Assembly (NCBI GenBank): GCA_008694505.1
Contig: VZDJ01000219.1
Span: forward strand, 5,664,081-5,728,080
Direction: 5' to 3'
Length of the DNA stretch: 64,000 nucleotides
DNA from: Cyanoderma ruficeps
Taxonomy: Eukaryota > Chordata > Aves > Passeriformes > Timaliidae
Part shown: one piece after another, positions 1 through 13,632 of the stretch
How positions within the stretch are numbered: the first letter of the stretch is position 1
Layout of the letters: the number at the start of each line of letters is the position of its first letter
The notes under the pieces: model-generated
Database searches by the model: none
The model's input: only the letters and a program-made list of their open reading frames with translations
What the model was told of the DNA's origin: nothing
Program-made: the position numbers and the translations under genes

Positions 1-2087
1 TCAGCTGATGAGGGGTCACCTCACATCACCCATTTTGTCCAGGCCCAAACATGGTGACAGTTTATACTGTCCTGTGTCATCACAAGTTGCCTTCCTCGAA
101 ACAAAGCTTTCATCAAATTTGAGAAGGATCAGAATAGCAGAAATGGTCTCCTTGGCACCCTTCAAGTCAGCTGAAGGGGATAAACAAAAAAAAAAGATCG
201 GCATTTGCTTATAAAAATACTGTCATTATTCCCTGTAGGATACTCCCTCAGTGATCTTGAGCAATATGTAAAATGGCATTCAGGATTAGTACAGACTTCA
301 AAGCATTTATCCTCTTTATGCAGCAGAGCTCTGAGCTGTGCAGGCAGTTATACTCCAGGGACCTCTCTGAGCTTTTCAAAATATTAGTTTGAGAGGTGGG
401 GCACAGGATAAAAAAACTCAGCTACAGCTGCTATCGTTAGGCCTGTGTACATGCAATATATGCAAAAGGGAAGAATACTTTTAAGGTTCCCCAGAGTCCC
501 TCACACTAACAAGCTGTTTGAATTCTCTGCAGTTCAAAAGCTTAGAAACACTAAAACTAATTACAACTATTATATTGATCAAAAGGAAATAGACTATCGA
601 GGCTCTATTAAACAAACATCCAAGTATCATCTCACTTTTATAAAATGCCCTTTTGTTATTTCCATCTCTGCACAGACATTGTGAAACACAAAGGATGGTC
701 TTCAAAGTTTCCCTTCTTCTACTCTGCTCCCCTTTTAATTGTAATCTCTGATGAATATAAACCATCCCAAAAAACAGATGCAGGGTTCAGAGGAAAAGCT
801 TGTTAGAAGTGCAATGGGAGAACATGAGGTCAGGCTGCAAGCCATCACTTCTCATTCCTGGGAAAACACCAGCACTTGGCGTGTCCCCCAAAGCATCCCT
901 TCCCTGGAGAAACCTCCAATGACACTGAGAATGCTCAAGATTTCAGGAGGGTACACAAAAAGATGGAAAAACACCTGGCAGTCACAGCAGACCCTAAAGT
1001 ACAGCACAGAAAGGTAGCAGGTCCAGGTAGATTTCTCTTGAAGATGATACTGATCTCAAGGTAAAAAAGTAAATAATCACACAGAGGTTTTAATAGTGTT
1101 ACCAGTAGAGAGAGAGAAACCAAACTATTAGATAAAAGTAGAGAACCAAACTATTTTGATAAAAATGACACCAAAGTTCTTGAATGCATTGCCTGAGGAA
1201 TACTTTTCTGCAGAAGCCATAAAGCAGATGGTTATAAATGAGACTTATTCCATGGGCACCATTTAATGACTGCAAATTCCTTTAACTAAAAATCTAATTT
1301 TATCAGAGCATAAATCACCCGCTTTGAAGGAAAAAAAACGGTTTGTATTTTCCATTCCTTCTAAAAAGCTTCTTCATGTACTGCTTTAAATAGCATTTCA
1401 TTAGTGCAATACAACAGTTTTATTTATTTGTCAAGGTTCACTTTTAGCACCTATTTCTTACTTTTTAATGTTATTTGATTGAGTACAGAACAAAAGACCC
1501 TCCTGTTCTGCATCTGAAGTGCCTAATCACTATGTGGAAATCAGTGTAGTGTGTTTGCTTCAGGATTGTTTCCACCAGATATGTAGCTAAAGAAAAACTG
1601 CATCTCCAAAAGACCAAGCACTCCAGGGTCATCAAGTATGATAAATATTTCTCCCTGGATTAAGAGGGATGAAAATCAAAATCAAATAGAGTTCAGTACC
1701 TGCTGTCATCTGGTTCACTCCCCTGTCGCTGCAGCGTGTTGTACCAACACCTGTGTGAACCTGATGGGATTTAACAACGGGAATGCACAAAGCCTTTTCC
1801 TGCTCTCACAGAAGGAATGCCAAGGCATAAGAGCTAGTTTATGTTATATCTCCTGATTAATGATGAATCATGGGTCCATGGCTGAGCAGAGCTCAAGTGA
1901 TAAATCAGATTTCATTCAGAACAAACACGGAGCATTGGGAACTTCATTGTGCAGAGTTAAAACACAACAACACAGAGGGAATATGCAACACAAACCAGTG
2001 CTTGGCAGCCAGCGTGCCACAATCAGGGTTACCAGTGGTCATCAGCAATGGATGCAAGCAGCAAAACCACTTTTGGGCTGTTTGGTA
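1..2087. other. unique non-coding sequence
   Basis: This stretch is AT-rich with stop codons in every frame and no open frame resembling a known protein. The only internal structure I see is a short imperfect tandem duplication near 1.1 kb, listed separately. If the minus-strand promoter at 14.7 kb is real, this would be intronic sequence of that gene. Confidence 0.6.
1104..1164. repeat. imperfect two-copy tandem duplication
   Basis: Two neighbouring copies of a roughly 30-bp unit are visible. Both carry AGTAGAGA, then ACCAAACTATT, then GATAAAA, and they differ by a short AG-rich expansion in the first copy. It looks like a local replication-slippage product. No function is implied. Confidence 0.7.
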
Positions 2088-2210
2088 GAGAATCACAAAA
2101 TGGCTTGGGTTGGGAGGAACAATAAAGCTCGTCTTGTTCCAAACCCCCTGCCACAGGCAGGGGCACCTTCCACTGGTTCCACTCAACCTGGCCTTGAACA
2201 CTTGCCAGGA
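2088..2210 (-). mobile_element. CR1 LINE 3' tail, truncated
   Basis: The plus strand reads as the reverse complement of a CR1 3' end. It has AGAATCACAAAATGG, a gap with GGTTGGGAGGAAC, then CCCCCTGCCACAGGCAGG, CACCTTCCACT and CAACCTGGCCTTGAACACTT. The element is cut off shortly after this block, giving about 120 bp. CR1 elements prime from their 3' end and usually insert 5'-truncated, so a tail of this length is normal. Divergence looks moderate to high. It has no coding capacity. Confidence 0.9.
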
Positions 2211-2904
2211 TGATTCAGCATTTAGAGATTTTCACAGGGCTGTGCATTTCCCATCCCTGTTGGTTTCTGGCCTCTGATCCCAGTGGGGAATGATGCTGAG
2301 CAGGATCACCAAAGCAGATACCAAAGAGATGCCAACTGCCCTGAAGCACAATAATCCATTGGATAACCTTGCAATGGTTTCAGTCTCTTGTCCTTCAATA
2401 CTGATGTAGATTTAGTCAAAAGGCACCCCTTTTTATAACCAAACTTTAATATAGGGAACTTTGCCAAAAAACGCCAAAAATTTTTTTAAAAAGGGACAAA
2501 AAAAGCCCCCACAACCAGTAGTAAAAAACCAATAAAACAATGAATGCAGCAGATGAAGAGATGCAGAAGAACGGGTAACATTCCAGATCTGCAAGTTCCC
2601 TGCATTGCTGGCCACAGCAGAACCTTTGTGGGAGACACAGCAGTGCATGCAGATAAATCAGACCCAGTCCCTGCAGCTGGGCTCATGTTGGGTCTCACAA
2701 TAAATCAGAAGTTACTGCTGCACACTCTAGGTCTCCAGGGACCTGGTCTCAGGATCAGCCTAACTGCTGTACAATTTCTAAATATACAGTCCTAACTCAT
2801 TTAGCAAATTAATAAAGAAGTGGCTGTTCCTATTAATAGATTACCAGGCCATGTATTTTTTTCTCTCCCTTCAGAGCCTTCTCCTGCTTATCTCCAGTGA
2901 GGAG
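2211..2904. other. unique non-coding sequence
   Basis: I see no gene here. It contains an A/T homopolymer-rich patch at about 2460-2520. Short open frames on both strands overlap each other and resemble nothing known. Confidence 0.5.
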
Positions 2905-3135
2905 TCACAGAAAGAAGATGGATTTAGATGAGATATTAGGAATAAATTGCTCCCTGTGAGGGTGGTAAGGCCCTGGCACAGGTAGCCCAGAGAAGCTGTG
3001 GCTTCCCCATCCCTGGAAGTGTTCAAGGCCAGGTTAGACAGGGCTTGGAGCAACCTGGGATAATGGAAGGTGTCCCTGCCCATGGCAGGGGGGGTGGAAT
3101 TAGACAAGTTTTGACCCAAACCATTGTATGAAATG
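2905..3135 (+). mobile_element. CR1 LINE 3' tail, truncated
   Basis: This is the sense orientation of a CR1 3' end. In order it shows GATGAGATATTAGG, GTGAGGGTGGTAAGGCCCTG, GCCCAGAGAAGCTGTGG, CATCCCTGGAAGTGTTCAAG, GCTTGGAGCAACCTGG and CCCTGCCCATGGCAGG. It ends in a degraded copy of the short terminal repeat (ATTGTATGAAATGA). The length of about 230 bp is typical for a 5'-truncated copy. Minus-strand open frames across it are by-products of the repeat. Confidence 0.93.
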
Positions 3136-5396
3136 ACACTGAGCACAGGGCTGGTGTGACACTCTGCATGGGGACAGGAGCATCAGCACAGTATATGACT
3201 AATACACAGCTTAGTTTGACAATCAGGATTTTCTGTTTACAGCCATGAATACAGAATATTTTTTAAAACCCCATATTAATCAGGCAGAGAACATCCACTT
3301 TTCTATTTTTTTACACTCAGGCATGATCAAAAATAGATGACATGCTACTGTTTGGAGAAAGCTTGCTGCCAGTATGGACAGTAGCAATCCCCATTTGTAC
3401 TGTCTGGTATGAACATTGAGAGGAACTCTGATGTCTCACACAGCATCATCTGCTCATCCATACGGCAGCTAATTGAGATAATTGCTGCACCTCTGATTTT
3501 ATTCACTACTATTTCTGGCCTCCAGGGTGAGAAACCTGGGTATAGCTCCATAAATTTCCACATTGTGATGGGGAAGTTCATGGGACTGCTGTTTTTAGAA
3601 ATCTCAAATTTGTGGATGTACCCTTGCTAATCTAAAAAACTGAGCATTCCCCTGCTTGGTGGTCAAAAGTACTTCAAGTAGAACTGTCTTCCTTTAAAAG
3701 CTAATGATACAACCTTTGCTTCAAAGGAGAATATGCCACATTTGGCAAAAAAACTTGCTCAACATTTAGTCTTTTAAGGCTGAGTGGCTTCTGAACAGAG
3801 TATCAGAAAGTTTAACCCTCTACCACATCATAACCAAGTGAAGATTGCATGATTCCTTTTTTTTTTGGCAACATGATTTACTCTTATTCTCTTCTTCAGA
3901 ATCATATCAGCATTTCCGTATCTCAGTACGATTTTTCACAGTTGATCAACTGTGACATGAGAAAAACTTACTGGAATTTGATTCCTGCAGTCAGTGTGTG
4001 CCACAGCTCAGCACAGACCCTGGCACCACAAGCCCACATCCCTCTGCTCCCCGGGGACAGCATCCAAGCACCTCAAATTGAAGGCCATTAACACACCACA
4101 AACTGCTCCCATGCAGCAGCAATGGGCTTCTTCTCTCGGCTGGAAGGTGACAGCCCCCAGGAAACTGGGCGGTGCAGGACCACCACGAGGTATCACACAC
4201 TGCATCCTACCAGAAGTTTAAAAAAACCATAAAGGAAGCAGGATTTTTTGTTCTTTAAGGGACTGCAAACAAGTGGGTTTTATCTGCAAATTGTGCTTTA
4301 GATGGATGTTGACAATCCCTGACGCTCACTATTGTGCCGTAACCACTTATGTAAACCAAAATTCTTCTAATTTTCTGCTGTTATTCAAGTGTACAGTACC
4401 TGCCTTGTTCCAATTTTCATATTTTCTAGTACTTCAAGCACAAGTGCATGCAGTAAGAGACAGAATTTATTAAGCCCTCTGAGTATGCAGAATAAAGTGC
4501 AGGGGCAGGTTGGGGATGCAGAGGAAGGACCTCAGCATGCCCAATATAAATATTATCAAAACATTCCACAGCACCTTGAGCTGCAGATGCTCTGGTAACC
4601 AGCACTAAGAGCAAAAGCTTCCCAGCTCCACAGGGATAATATACCTGTTAAGATTTAGGATGTGCTACAAAAAAGCAATTACTGCTTGTTAGAGATACCA
4701 CATAAATGCAGGTAACAAGGAGTGAATTATCACTGCATACCAAAGCGATGCAAAAATAAACTTAAGTCTTGTCTCCCTGTACTTTCATTAATGCTTGAAA
4801 CAGGAGCAGGCTGTAGCACAATATAAATTTAAATTCAAATCTGATTCTCTTCTTCCTTTCTCCAAACTGAAAAGCAGGAAGAACACTCACAATACATTAC
4901 TACTATTAACAGTTAAAATAAATACCAGGATATTAGATCTTCAACTGTATATAAAATTTGTACACTGAGCCTGTTTCATTCCAAGCTCATCCTCTGAAAT
5001 TCTGTCTCTATTTGAATTGGAAGCAAAAAACTTTTATCAAAAGCCTTTGCAATTTTTTACCTTGCTTCCAAAAACAATCCTTTCGTAGTCTGTCAGATTA
5101 GGAAACACGACTTTGCAGGCGGAAGGAGCCCAGAATCACCCCTATGAGTCCCTTCCTGGCCAGAATAACCTGCTGTGGTTTTCAGATGCAGCAGTAAGTG
5201 GTGCAACATTTAAGCATCTGAATATAACTAGAAATTTCAGCAATGATTGATACTCTTAGACAAGCACAGCTGAGGCTCATGAGTGGACTCCAGAGAAAGG
5301 TTTTATTCTGGGCAGGAGGGCACTGAAGGGCTGGTCTGATCCAGCTGTTTGCCATACATTTATACTTGGAGATTTTAAGCAGTTCAGGTGCCACCA
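3136..5396. other. unique non-coding sequence with one perfect palindrome
   Basis: No coding sequence was recognised. The stretch carries a perfect 20-bp palindrome at 3936-3955, listed separately, and a slightly GC-richer patch at about 3990-4200 where short open frames overlap on both strands without family resemblance. Confidence 0.5.
3936..3955. repeat. perfect 20-bp palindrome
   Basis: TCACAGTTGATCAACTGTGA equals its own reverse complement over all 20 bases with no spacer. Symmetry stops at 3935/3956. A perfect palindrome this long is expected less than once by chance in 64 kb of random sequence. It could be a binding site for a symmetric dimer or a chance event. No known motif is claimed. 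Confidence 0.95.
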
Positions 5397-5560
5397 AATC
5401 ATAGAACCACAGAATGGTTTGAATTCAAAGGGACCTTAAAGATCATTCAGTCCCAACCCCCTGCCACAGGCAGGAACACCTTCCACTAGATCAGGTTGCA
5501 CAGAGCCTCATCCAACCTGGCCTTGAACACTTCCAGAGATGGGGAATCTACACTCTCCTT
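5397..5560 (-). mobile_element. CR1 LINE 3' tail, truncated
   Basis: Read on the plus strand, the block begins AATCATAGAACCACAGAATG, which is the reverse complement of the CR1 terminal repeat. It continues with GGGACCTTAAAGATCATTCA, CCCCCTGCCACAGGCAGG, CACCTTCCACTAGATCAGG, CATCCAACCTGGCCTTGAAC and CAGAGATGGGGA. It ends after about 165 bp, so the insertion is strongly 5'-truncated. The terminal repeat is better kept than in the copy at 2.1 kb, which suggests a younger insertion. Confidence 0.94.
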
Positions 5561-8500
5561 CAAGTAATAACTAATGAGCAAAAACAATGGATAGCCAACA
5601 GAGCCAATACCTGCCAAATGCCAGCAAGAAGGAAGTTATGGTGCCTTGAAAAATGAGCAGATGGAGCATCCATCACCTGTGAGCTGTGTGCAGGGGAGCT
5701 TCCCCAGGGACACAGCTCTTCTCCCTGCAGGAGCGTGGGGGGCTGTGCACGGGCTCCTGAGACTTCTTAAATAGGAGGATGGGTGGCAAAAAAAAGCACA
5801 GCGTGAAAGGCAAATTAAAGCAATTAAGTATTTCTAGAAACCCACAGAGCAGTTATGGTTCTGTAGCCCTGTACAGACCACAGAATGCCTGGCAGCTTTT
5901 ACTGTCACTGCTCAGGAGCTTGGTGACATCCAGATACTTAACACTGCAGCACAAAACAACTCTCCATGTACCACAACACAGGATTGTTCTCCACTTTCAC
6001 ACTATCAAGCTATGACAATGTTATTCAAGCTACCTACCAGCAGTGCCCCAGAAAACATAACATGGAATTTAAATTTCCAAAATGCAGCTCTGTGATGACT
6101 TGTGTTAGAGGAGCTCTGCTCCTGGAAGGGCTGATGCAGACCTGCAGCACTGCTCTGCTTATTTTAGGTTCAGAAAAAGAGATTCAAAGTCTGCCCCAAG
6201 AACCATGGCAGAACCAGCTTGCCTTCAGCATGCACAGGAAATCAGCCTCTCACAGGGCAAGCAGGGAATGGGAGAAGCTGGCTGTCAAATTCCAGTATTT
6301 AATAACATGCTTTGCAAAATACCCCAGAAGGATGAAGAAAAAAATCAGCCTGAGCTAGTAGTGTGGATTCCCTAGTAGAGACTGAGCAGACTAGCACCAC
6401 TGGCTTTCCATCAGAACCTCTTGGCCACGTTCTCCTCCAAACCCAAACTCCAGGGTTATTTCAGATCCAGATTATTTGCCTCTTCTCTGCTCATACTGGA
6501 AACTCCCTTCACTACCACTGGCAATGACTCAGAAAGCCACAGTTTTTGAGAATTTCTTTCTAAATGGAAGAAGTGATGCCAGATCACATCACCTGATGTA
6601 TCATGGACCACCCAAAGCCCTTCTGAGCCAGCACAGAGCTGCCCATGAATTGTAATCATCTCTAGAACATCCAACTTGAACATGCAATCAGACTTGCTGA
6701 AGGCAGAGACAAAAACTTGTCCAAAAACAACACCCCAGAGCGGTGAGCTCTAGATATCTGATGTTTTGCCATATATTCCACTGAATAGGATTTAGGGTGG
6801 CTCAACCCTGAGAAGCTTCACCCAAGCCCACCAGCAATGCCCAGAAGTTTCAAGAGCTTTCCAGCAACCCCTGGAACCAGCCTATGAGAAGTTTCACACA
6901 ACACAGCAGCAGCCTCCAAAATAAATACAAACCAGGAACATTGTAGCTTTCCAGTCAAACACTAATGCTGTCTTTTTTTTTCAATTATGTTTTCTATTTT
7001 AGCTCTTTCATTGAAACTGGAATCTCATACTGCATATACATATCTAATAGATACTCTAATCAGGACTAAAAGTTTTCCAGAAAACAAACCTCTTCTCAGG
7101 AGCACCCCATAAACCTGAGGGGTGAAAGGCTATGCATCAAGGAAAAAAACTACACCATTGTTATATTAGAGGGTTGATTTCTGATCAGAAAGCCTTGTAA
7201 TCTTACTTGCTTTAATAAATTCAAGGCACAGCTGCAATAATTCTACTACATACCATGAAGAAATTGATTTAGCAATCTGAACATAATTTAGGCAATGTTT
7301 TTAATTCAGTAAACTTGTTCCTACGTAGATCAGAAGAAATATTAGTGAAGGTCAGTGACCCATACCCACATATTTGCTTTGAGGAATTTTCCATCAGAGC
7401 ACGCTTCAAAATTACTTGACCTGTAAATTAACATTTTACTCATTTTCAAAGGGTTTTAGTGACTTGCTAGGAGCATTTCCAGTTGCGATTCAATATTTTG
7501 TAAATGCATGTTAATGGATCTATGTGTTAATCAAACCATAAAATTTGGAACCTAACAAACTTCTCACGGATAAGGAGCTCCAAACTGAACAAAGCCCTAT
7601 AATACTAGAAATGGATTTCAGGTGACTTTTATTATTAGAAAGGTATTATGGATAAACTATTTTCTGCAAGAGAAAGTAACTGCTGTTTACTCTTAAATGG
7701 TGATTATCTCAGTTTCACTGACCTCCCTGAAAGCTACGCTCAGAACTTTCAGATTATGTTTGGTGCCACACTGTAAAAACACTATTTCTTGTGAAAACAA
7801 GCTTTCTGTACAGATATTTTTTTTCAAAAATCTGAATTATAACTTACATTTCTTGACTCTATTTTAACTGCATTCTTTGTACATTCATAATTTTAATATT
7901 CACACTTGTTAAATTCTGTGCAAACCTGAGCAAATACATTTTTAGCTGAGATCCTTCCACCTCAAGCAAGATCAACTAATTGGTAAAATAACATTATGGT
8001 CTTTAGAGAAAGATCAAATGAATTAGTGTCTTTCAAGTAATATAATAATTCTCTGATTTATGTTAAAGTAAATTGAGTAACGAAATTAATTCCTCGGAGC
8101 AACTTTCTTTAAAAAAATCAAAACTAATGGGCATTAGGGAAGAACGAGATTTTTTTAACTGCACAAGCATGCAAAATATTTAATGATTCCTAATAAAAAA
8201 GCAAAATTGAGAAGAGATTCTGCAAGAACAGGTTTAACAAAGTGCCAGTGTACTGCCTGAGCCTACACAGCAGCAAAATAACATTGGAGGTGTTTTCCTT
8301 CACTTTTACAGAACAGAGGATGGATGCCTCAAGGACAAAGTACACCTGAAACAGACCTCAGAACTGCAGCACATCCAGCACCACCAAAATGACTTTTGAG
8401 CCCTGCTAAGCAGCAAAAATAGTTTTTTTAATTGGCTTAAACTATAATGCAGATAACTGGGTATTTGTAGACAGAATGTGACTGGGAGAAATGGGATCCT

Positions 8501-11500
8501 CCAACTACAACCAAATCCCGAGGCTTAAACAGATCCAATTGCAACATGAATCCATCAAGGGCTTATCATTAGCCTGGCACTGACTGATGTGTCTGCCAGC
8601 ACATAAGTGTTCAAGGCAATGGCAGCTAAAAAATAGCCAAGTGTCCTTTCCTTGTCCTCCTGCACCACCTCCCATTTTTCAGACATTTGAGAAAGCATTT
8701 AATGAACATACATGAACTAATTAAATAACTAAAAATGCTTCAGCATTCATTCGTCACTTACAGCTCAACAAAGCCAAAGTTCTAGATTTTTGTGGCTTTG
8801 TTCACACGTCTCAGCCTCAGACTTGTGAAAATCTGAGTCTACATCTGTGCCACAAGCAGTGCTGAGCTCTGGCTCAGAACTCCAGCGTCCCACTGGGACA
8901 GCCTGCTCTGACACTGCTGGGACAGGGACTGCTCCATCCACAGCCCTGTGACAGAGCCCACACTGTCACCTTCAGCACTGGAAACAGGCACAGCTGCTTC
9001 TCCACTCCCAGAACCCAAGGCTGAGCACTGAGGAGGCACTGCTGCCCTGCCCCTCTCCCTGGGCCCCATCCCGATGGGCACTGGGCTGGGAGGAGATCCC
9101 CACTCACTGCAGTCACTGTTCCCAGCTCCCTTTTCCACTCCTCTGTGCTTCACAAAGGGGTCACGTCAGTGAGTCTGGAGGGAAACACTTTGGGCAGCCA
9201 TTTTGCTGATCCTCTCCGAACCACCTATGGCTCAGTTTTCCTTCAAAGGAGCTTTTTTTAGGTTTCACCTACATGTCCACTGACCCAAGTGAAGAGACAG
9301 GACAGTCTGCTTGTTAAATTTAGCTTCACTGCTGTCAGCAGCCCCAGGACACAGCACTGAAAGTCTTTGGGGCAAAAACAGCATCTCCACAACAGCCAGA
9401 TGCACAATTTCACTTCCAGATGATGTCAATATCCTCAATAAGTGTAAGAGTTTCTGTTTCACTGTTTTTCACTGACCTCCTCGGGAGGTTGTTAATACAA
9501 ATACACATGGATAAGCCCACACTTTTTTCTGTTTGCAGTATGGAGAACCTGGACACAACCCAAGAACAGAAACCCAAGAGCTGAGGCTGCAGCAGCAGCT
9601 GGGGTACAGTACCTCTTGGTGCAACCTCCCCGCATCCGAATACAGGCTCCTGCTCTGGTCCACATCCATCCATCCCCTTGTGATCAGTGGGAAAACCCCC
9701 AGAAACACAAGAGAACACCAAAAGCTCCTTGATGTCATCATTTCAAGTCTGTTAAAAAAAAAAAAAAAGAGAACAGTTATAGAACATTCATCTTACAAAA
9801 AAGGCAGCTCAGGTTCCGTAACACAGAGGCTGACAGTGTCCATCCACACTCAGTGCCTACAGAGCTCTACAGTCTCCAGTGTATTGGCAATGAATTCCCA
9901 TTTGTAGTAATTTTACCCCAAAACTATCTTCCTCAGGACACGCTGTTCCCAGCCTGTTGCCACACAGCACCTGCAGAACCAGAGTCCTGGGATTTCTGTA
10001 ACTACTGTGGCCAAAAGCAAACCACATCAGAACATGGCCCTGTGGTACTGCAGAAACCAAAGGGTGAATTTTATCCCTTCTCCAGAGCCCCCAGCAGCAC
10101 AGGGTCACTCACAGTCAGGGACTCACACCTGTACCCTCAGCAGATTCTCAGTAAAATGCCAGACACACATCTTTGCTTCTCTGACCACTGGAGGCTCCCA
10201 GCAATGTGACAGAAAATACCATTCTTCCCCCCTGACTCAGAGGGGGACACTGCCTTGAGCAGATACCGCCACTGCCAACCCCCTTGGCCAGGATCAGGTG
10301 TGTAGGGTGAGCCAGGGCTGACAGCAGCACTCGGAGACAGTCACTGTCCCCCCAGTGAGGACAGCTGCCCAGATGGTCACCAAACACACCCCAACTCGAA
10401 AGACACCAAACAAATCCTGTGCTGAAGAGGATGTTTCTGCAACCATGTGAGTCCTACCTGGGGCTCTGCACTCATATTCCTGTCCCAAGCAGAGACATTT
10501 CCAATCCCTCTCACACTCACTCCACACAAGAGTAGCACCATTTCCCTGGCAAAAGCCTACCACAGCCCCACATCATCTGTGGGGAACTGGAGGGATTTCC
10601 ACTACACCTGCACGCACTTTGAGCAGTGGTTTTTGTCTTGTGTAGTTTTTTAATGAATTTGGAAAGAACACCACTCGAAGTGGTGTCAGATGGAACTCCT
10701 GTGTTCCACACATCACACCCTTCCTGGTGCCCTGGAAGCTGAACCAGGAGCTGTGCTTCCTCTGGGCTTACAATAACACAAGATTGTGTCAGTACTTGCT
10801 ACAATTAAAATACCAGAGGAATATCCAGGCTTGGGACCGTTTCTGAGATGGGTGAGGAAGGCTAAAATGGACCTGTTAATGAAGCATAATGACCCTTAAT
10901 GAAGTGATGGCATTTCTGCAGGAAGAGGGACAGGCTGCTGCCTGGCTTAAGCCATACACATCAACAAGGAGGGTTACCTGCTAATGGCAAAATTCAGCCA
11001 AGCTGAATTAACTCACCATGACATACCTTGTCTTGACAAGGCTCATTTTACAGTGTTTTCATGCCATGTATTTGCTACAGGGTATATCCAAGCCTTGGTG
11101 CATCAATCCTAATTTTGGAGCCATGACCATTTACACCAGCAGTCACAGTCTCAGGTATTTTATTTTCCCAAAGACACCCCATCGCTAGATTGAGCATAGC
11201 ACACAGCACCCACAGAGCTCAGGCAATGCCTTTTCTTAGCACTAATGTAAACACACTGAATGGAGAGCATTCAGGATGAAATCAAAATTTATTAGGCTTT
11301 CTAAATTCCAATTATGAACCTCAGATGTAATGTTACTGGGGCTACAAATAAACGTTTAATAAACCAAAGTCACTATATCAATAAGAGACAATTACATTGT
11401 TACTTTATGAATTGTTCTTGCACAGCAACATCATTTCTCACAGGGTTTTAGTTTTTTCTTTAATAGTTTTTTGTGTTCTGTTGATGCCATCACAGCAAAT

Positions 11501-13275
11501 AACATCACAGTTCTAGAGACCTCTGAATCATATGCTGCTTGAAATTACAATCCTGGAGCAAAAAAGGGAAATCACAAATTTAACGTCTATTTAGTAAACA
11601 ACAGACAGAAAGCATGAAGGTTGTTGGATTAGGATCTGTAACACTGATGAAACTGAAAGGGCAGACTTTACCTGATAGAAATTCTGGTTGCTTTATAAGT
11701 AGAATTTTTAGAACATCTTTAGTCAGTTTAGAAATCACTCCTTTTTATTTCATTCTGACAGCACACTAATTGCTCTCAGTCACAGTAAGAGGAGGACACA
11801 TTAATACACATTATATATCTTAATAGCCTCAACTGAGCAAAAAATATGTACCATAAATATCACCTGAGAGCTTACTTGGAGTCACACAGCATCTTCATGT
11901 CACTTGGTATCCTAAAGCACAGCTCAGCCCCACCTTACCCTGAGCTAAAGGGAAGGCTCCTTGCAGTACCCTATTTGCAGCTACACCATAAAATACAGCT
12001 ACCAGATTGCAGGTTGTAAGTTCCCTGAAGTCAACAGAAAAACTCAAATTGATTGAATAGATCCAGACTCCCACTGTAAGCTCGGACAAGTTTTACTATC
12101 CATTTCCTTTCCTCACTCGAGGGAGGAACAGATTTGCCAGATTTGAGCTTGTACGGACATCGCTATCCAGAGAAATCAAAGCCTGCATATGGAAATGTCT
12201 GCATAAAACAAGCAGCTGTACCCAAAGAATAAATATTGGCCCTTGTGATAAAGAATATATTATGCAAAGCCAAAAAAGTTTACCTGAAGGTTGTGGTTTC
12301 CTCCTCTGAGTTAGAGCAGCCTTCCAGCTTTCCTTGCAGCTGGCACTGCTCTAGCAAGGATCACTCCACAAGTGCAGCAGCACCCGGCTGTGCACTGTTA
12401 TCTGGAGCAGCTCAAACACGTTGGCAACAGCAAAACACCCATCCAAAGCCAGAGGGGTCTGGGCAGGCACCAACACTCAGGGAGAGCCTCGAATTTAAAG
12501 CAAAAGGGTGCAATGTCTTCAGTGGAAGAACGGCAAGCAGATGCAAGCCAAAGACAAGCACAGGTTTTAGGGTACAGCTACTCAAGCAAAAAGGGTCACC
12601 TTGAAAAACAACAGGGACTAAGCATCTTGGCTATTTGAGTGGAGAACAGCACAAACTGTTTAAAGCATTTCTGTGACATGCAACAACCAGATCCTGCAGT
12701 GATGCCACAACTTTTTCCCCCTCAACAAAAAAGCCTTAAGAATTCATTTATGGTGACTGCAATGAGATTAAAGAATTTTCCAAAAGCAGTTATTGGCTAC
12801 CTGAATTGCAGTTTATTTGAGGAATCACTGGTTTGCAATAGCTTTCAATAATTTCCAACAAGCTTCACATCAGAAAGCGGCTGAACTTAATTATCTGAAG
12901 TTCTGACTGTTGCTATAGCAAAAAAAGAAAGCATTTGGACATAACTATTATTTCTATTCAAACTGACACTATTAAAATCAAATGAGAATCTGGTCCTTAG
13001 CTCCTGTCATCAGCTTTCCCAATTGCTCCACAGCATTTCTATTGCTGGCAAAGTAATTTTGACACCCATAATTTCTTGTTAAGTGCTACAAAATTAAGTA
13101 GAAAAGCCAATTGTTTTGGAGAGATGTAATGAAATCAAAGAATTATTTCAGTCAGCTGTCTGCAGTAAAGTACCTAAAGTTTGGGTGCATTAAGAACTCA
13201 TTGGAATCAGCTTTGATGTTCAAGTACAAAGCAGGCTTTTCATTTGAGCAGAAGTTACTTAAAAATCTTTAATTT
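5561..13275. other. long unique non-coding stretch
   Basis: No recognisable gene and no recognisable transposon. The part from about 6.9 to 8.8 kb is markedly AT-rich and lacks long open frames. The parts at about 8.82-9.15 kb and 9.5-10.75 kb are GC-richer and produce overlapping open frames of 60-125 codons on both strands that match nothing I know. A 15-base A run lies at 9754-9768. If the promoter at 14.7 kb drives a minus-strand transcript, this is intron 1. Confidence 0.5.
9754..9768. repeat. A15 homopolymer run
   Basis: A run of 15 A residues follows a GC-richer segment. Such a run could be the scar of a retrotransposed sequence, but I found neither a flanking duplication nor a recognisable source gene, so it is recorded only as a mononucleotide repeat. 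Confidence 0.8.
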
Positions 13276-13282
13276 GATTAAA

Positions 13283-13322
13283 TTTTATTTATTAAATTTA
13301 TTTATTTACTTATTTATTTTCA
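13283..13322. repeat. TTTA-rich microsatellite
   Basis: This is an imperfect array of TTTA/ATTT units about 40 bp long. It lies just left of the CpG island and marks the sharp change from AT-rich sequence to the GC-rich island. Confidence 0.85.
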
Positions 13323-13632
13323 TTTCATTAGCATTCCCCAAGACACTTCAATGCTCCAGAATTAATCTGGGAGAGCATCAATCCAACAGGGATGCAGGAC
13401 TACCAAGAAACTCCAGAACCTCGCAGCGATTCCGCCTCTGTTTCCAAAGCTGCTCCCAGGACACGTTTCAAATCAGCTTTGCTCCGAGGTGACACACGGA
13501 GAAGTCCCAGGCCATCCCTTCCGTGACCCTCCGCTGGGCAGCGAGCGGCCAGCACCGCCGGGAAGCCGAGTGTTGGCAGCGTTTTAGGGGACTGGGAAAG
13601 GCAGCCGAGGACGGCACCGCCGGCCCCCGGGC

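Noticed and set aside
9500..9768. Processed pseudogene ending in the A15 run
   Set aside because: No source gene is recognisable, no flanking duplication was found, and the open frames on both strands are unlike known proteins.
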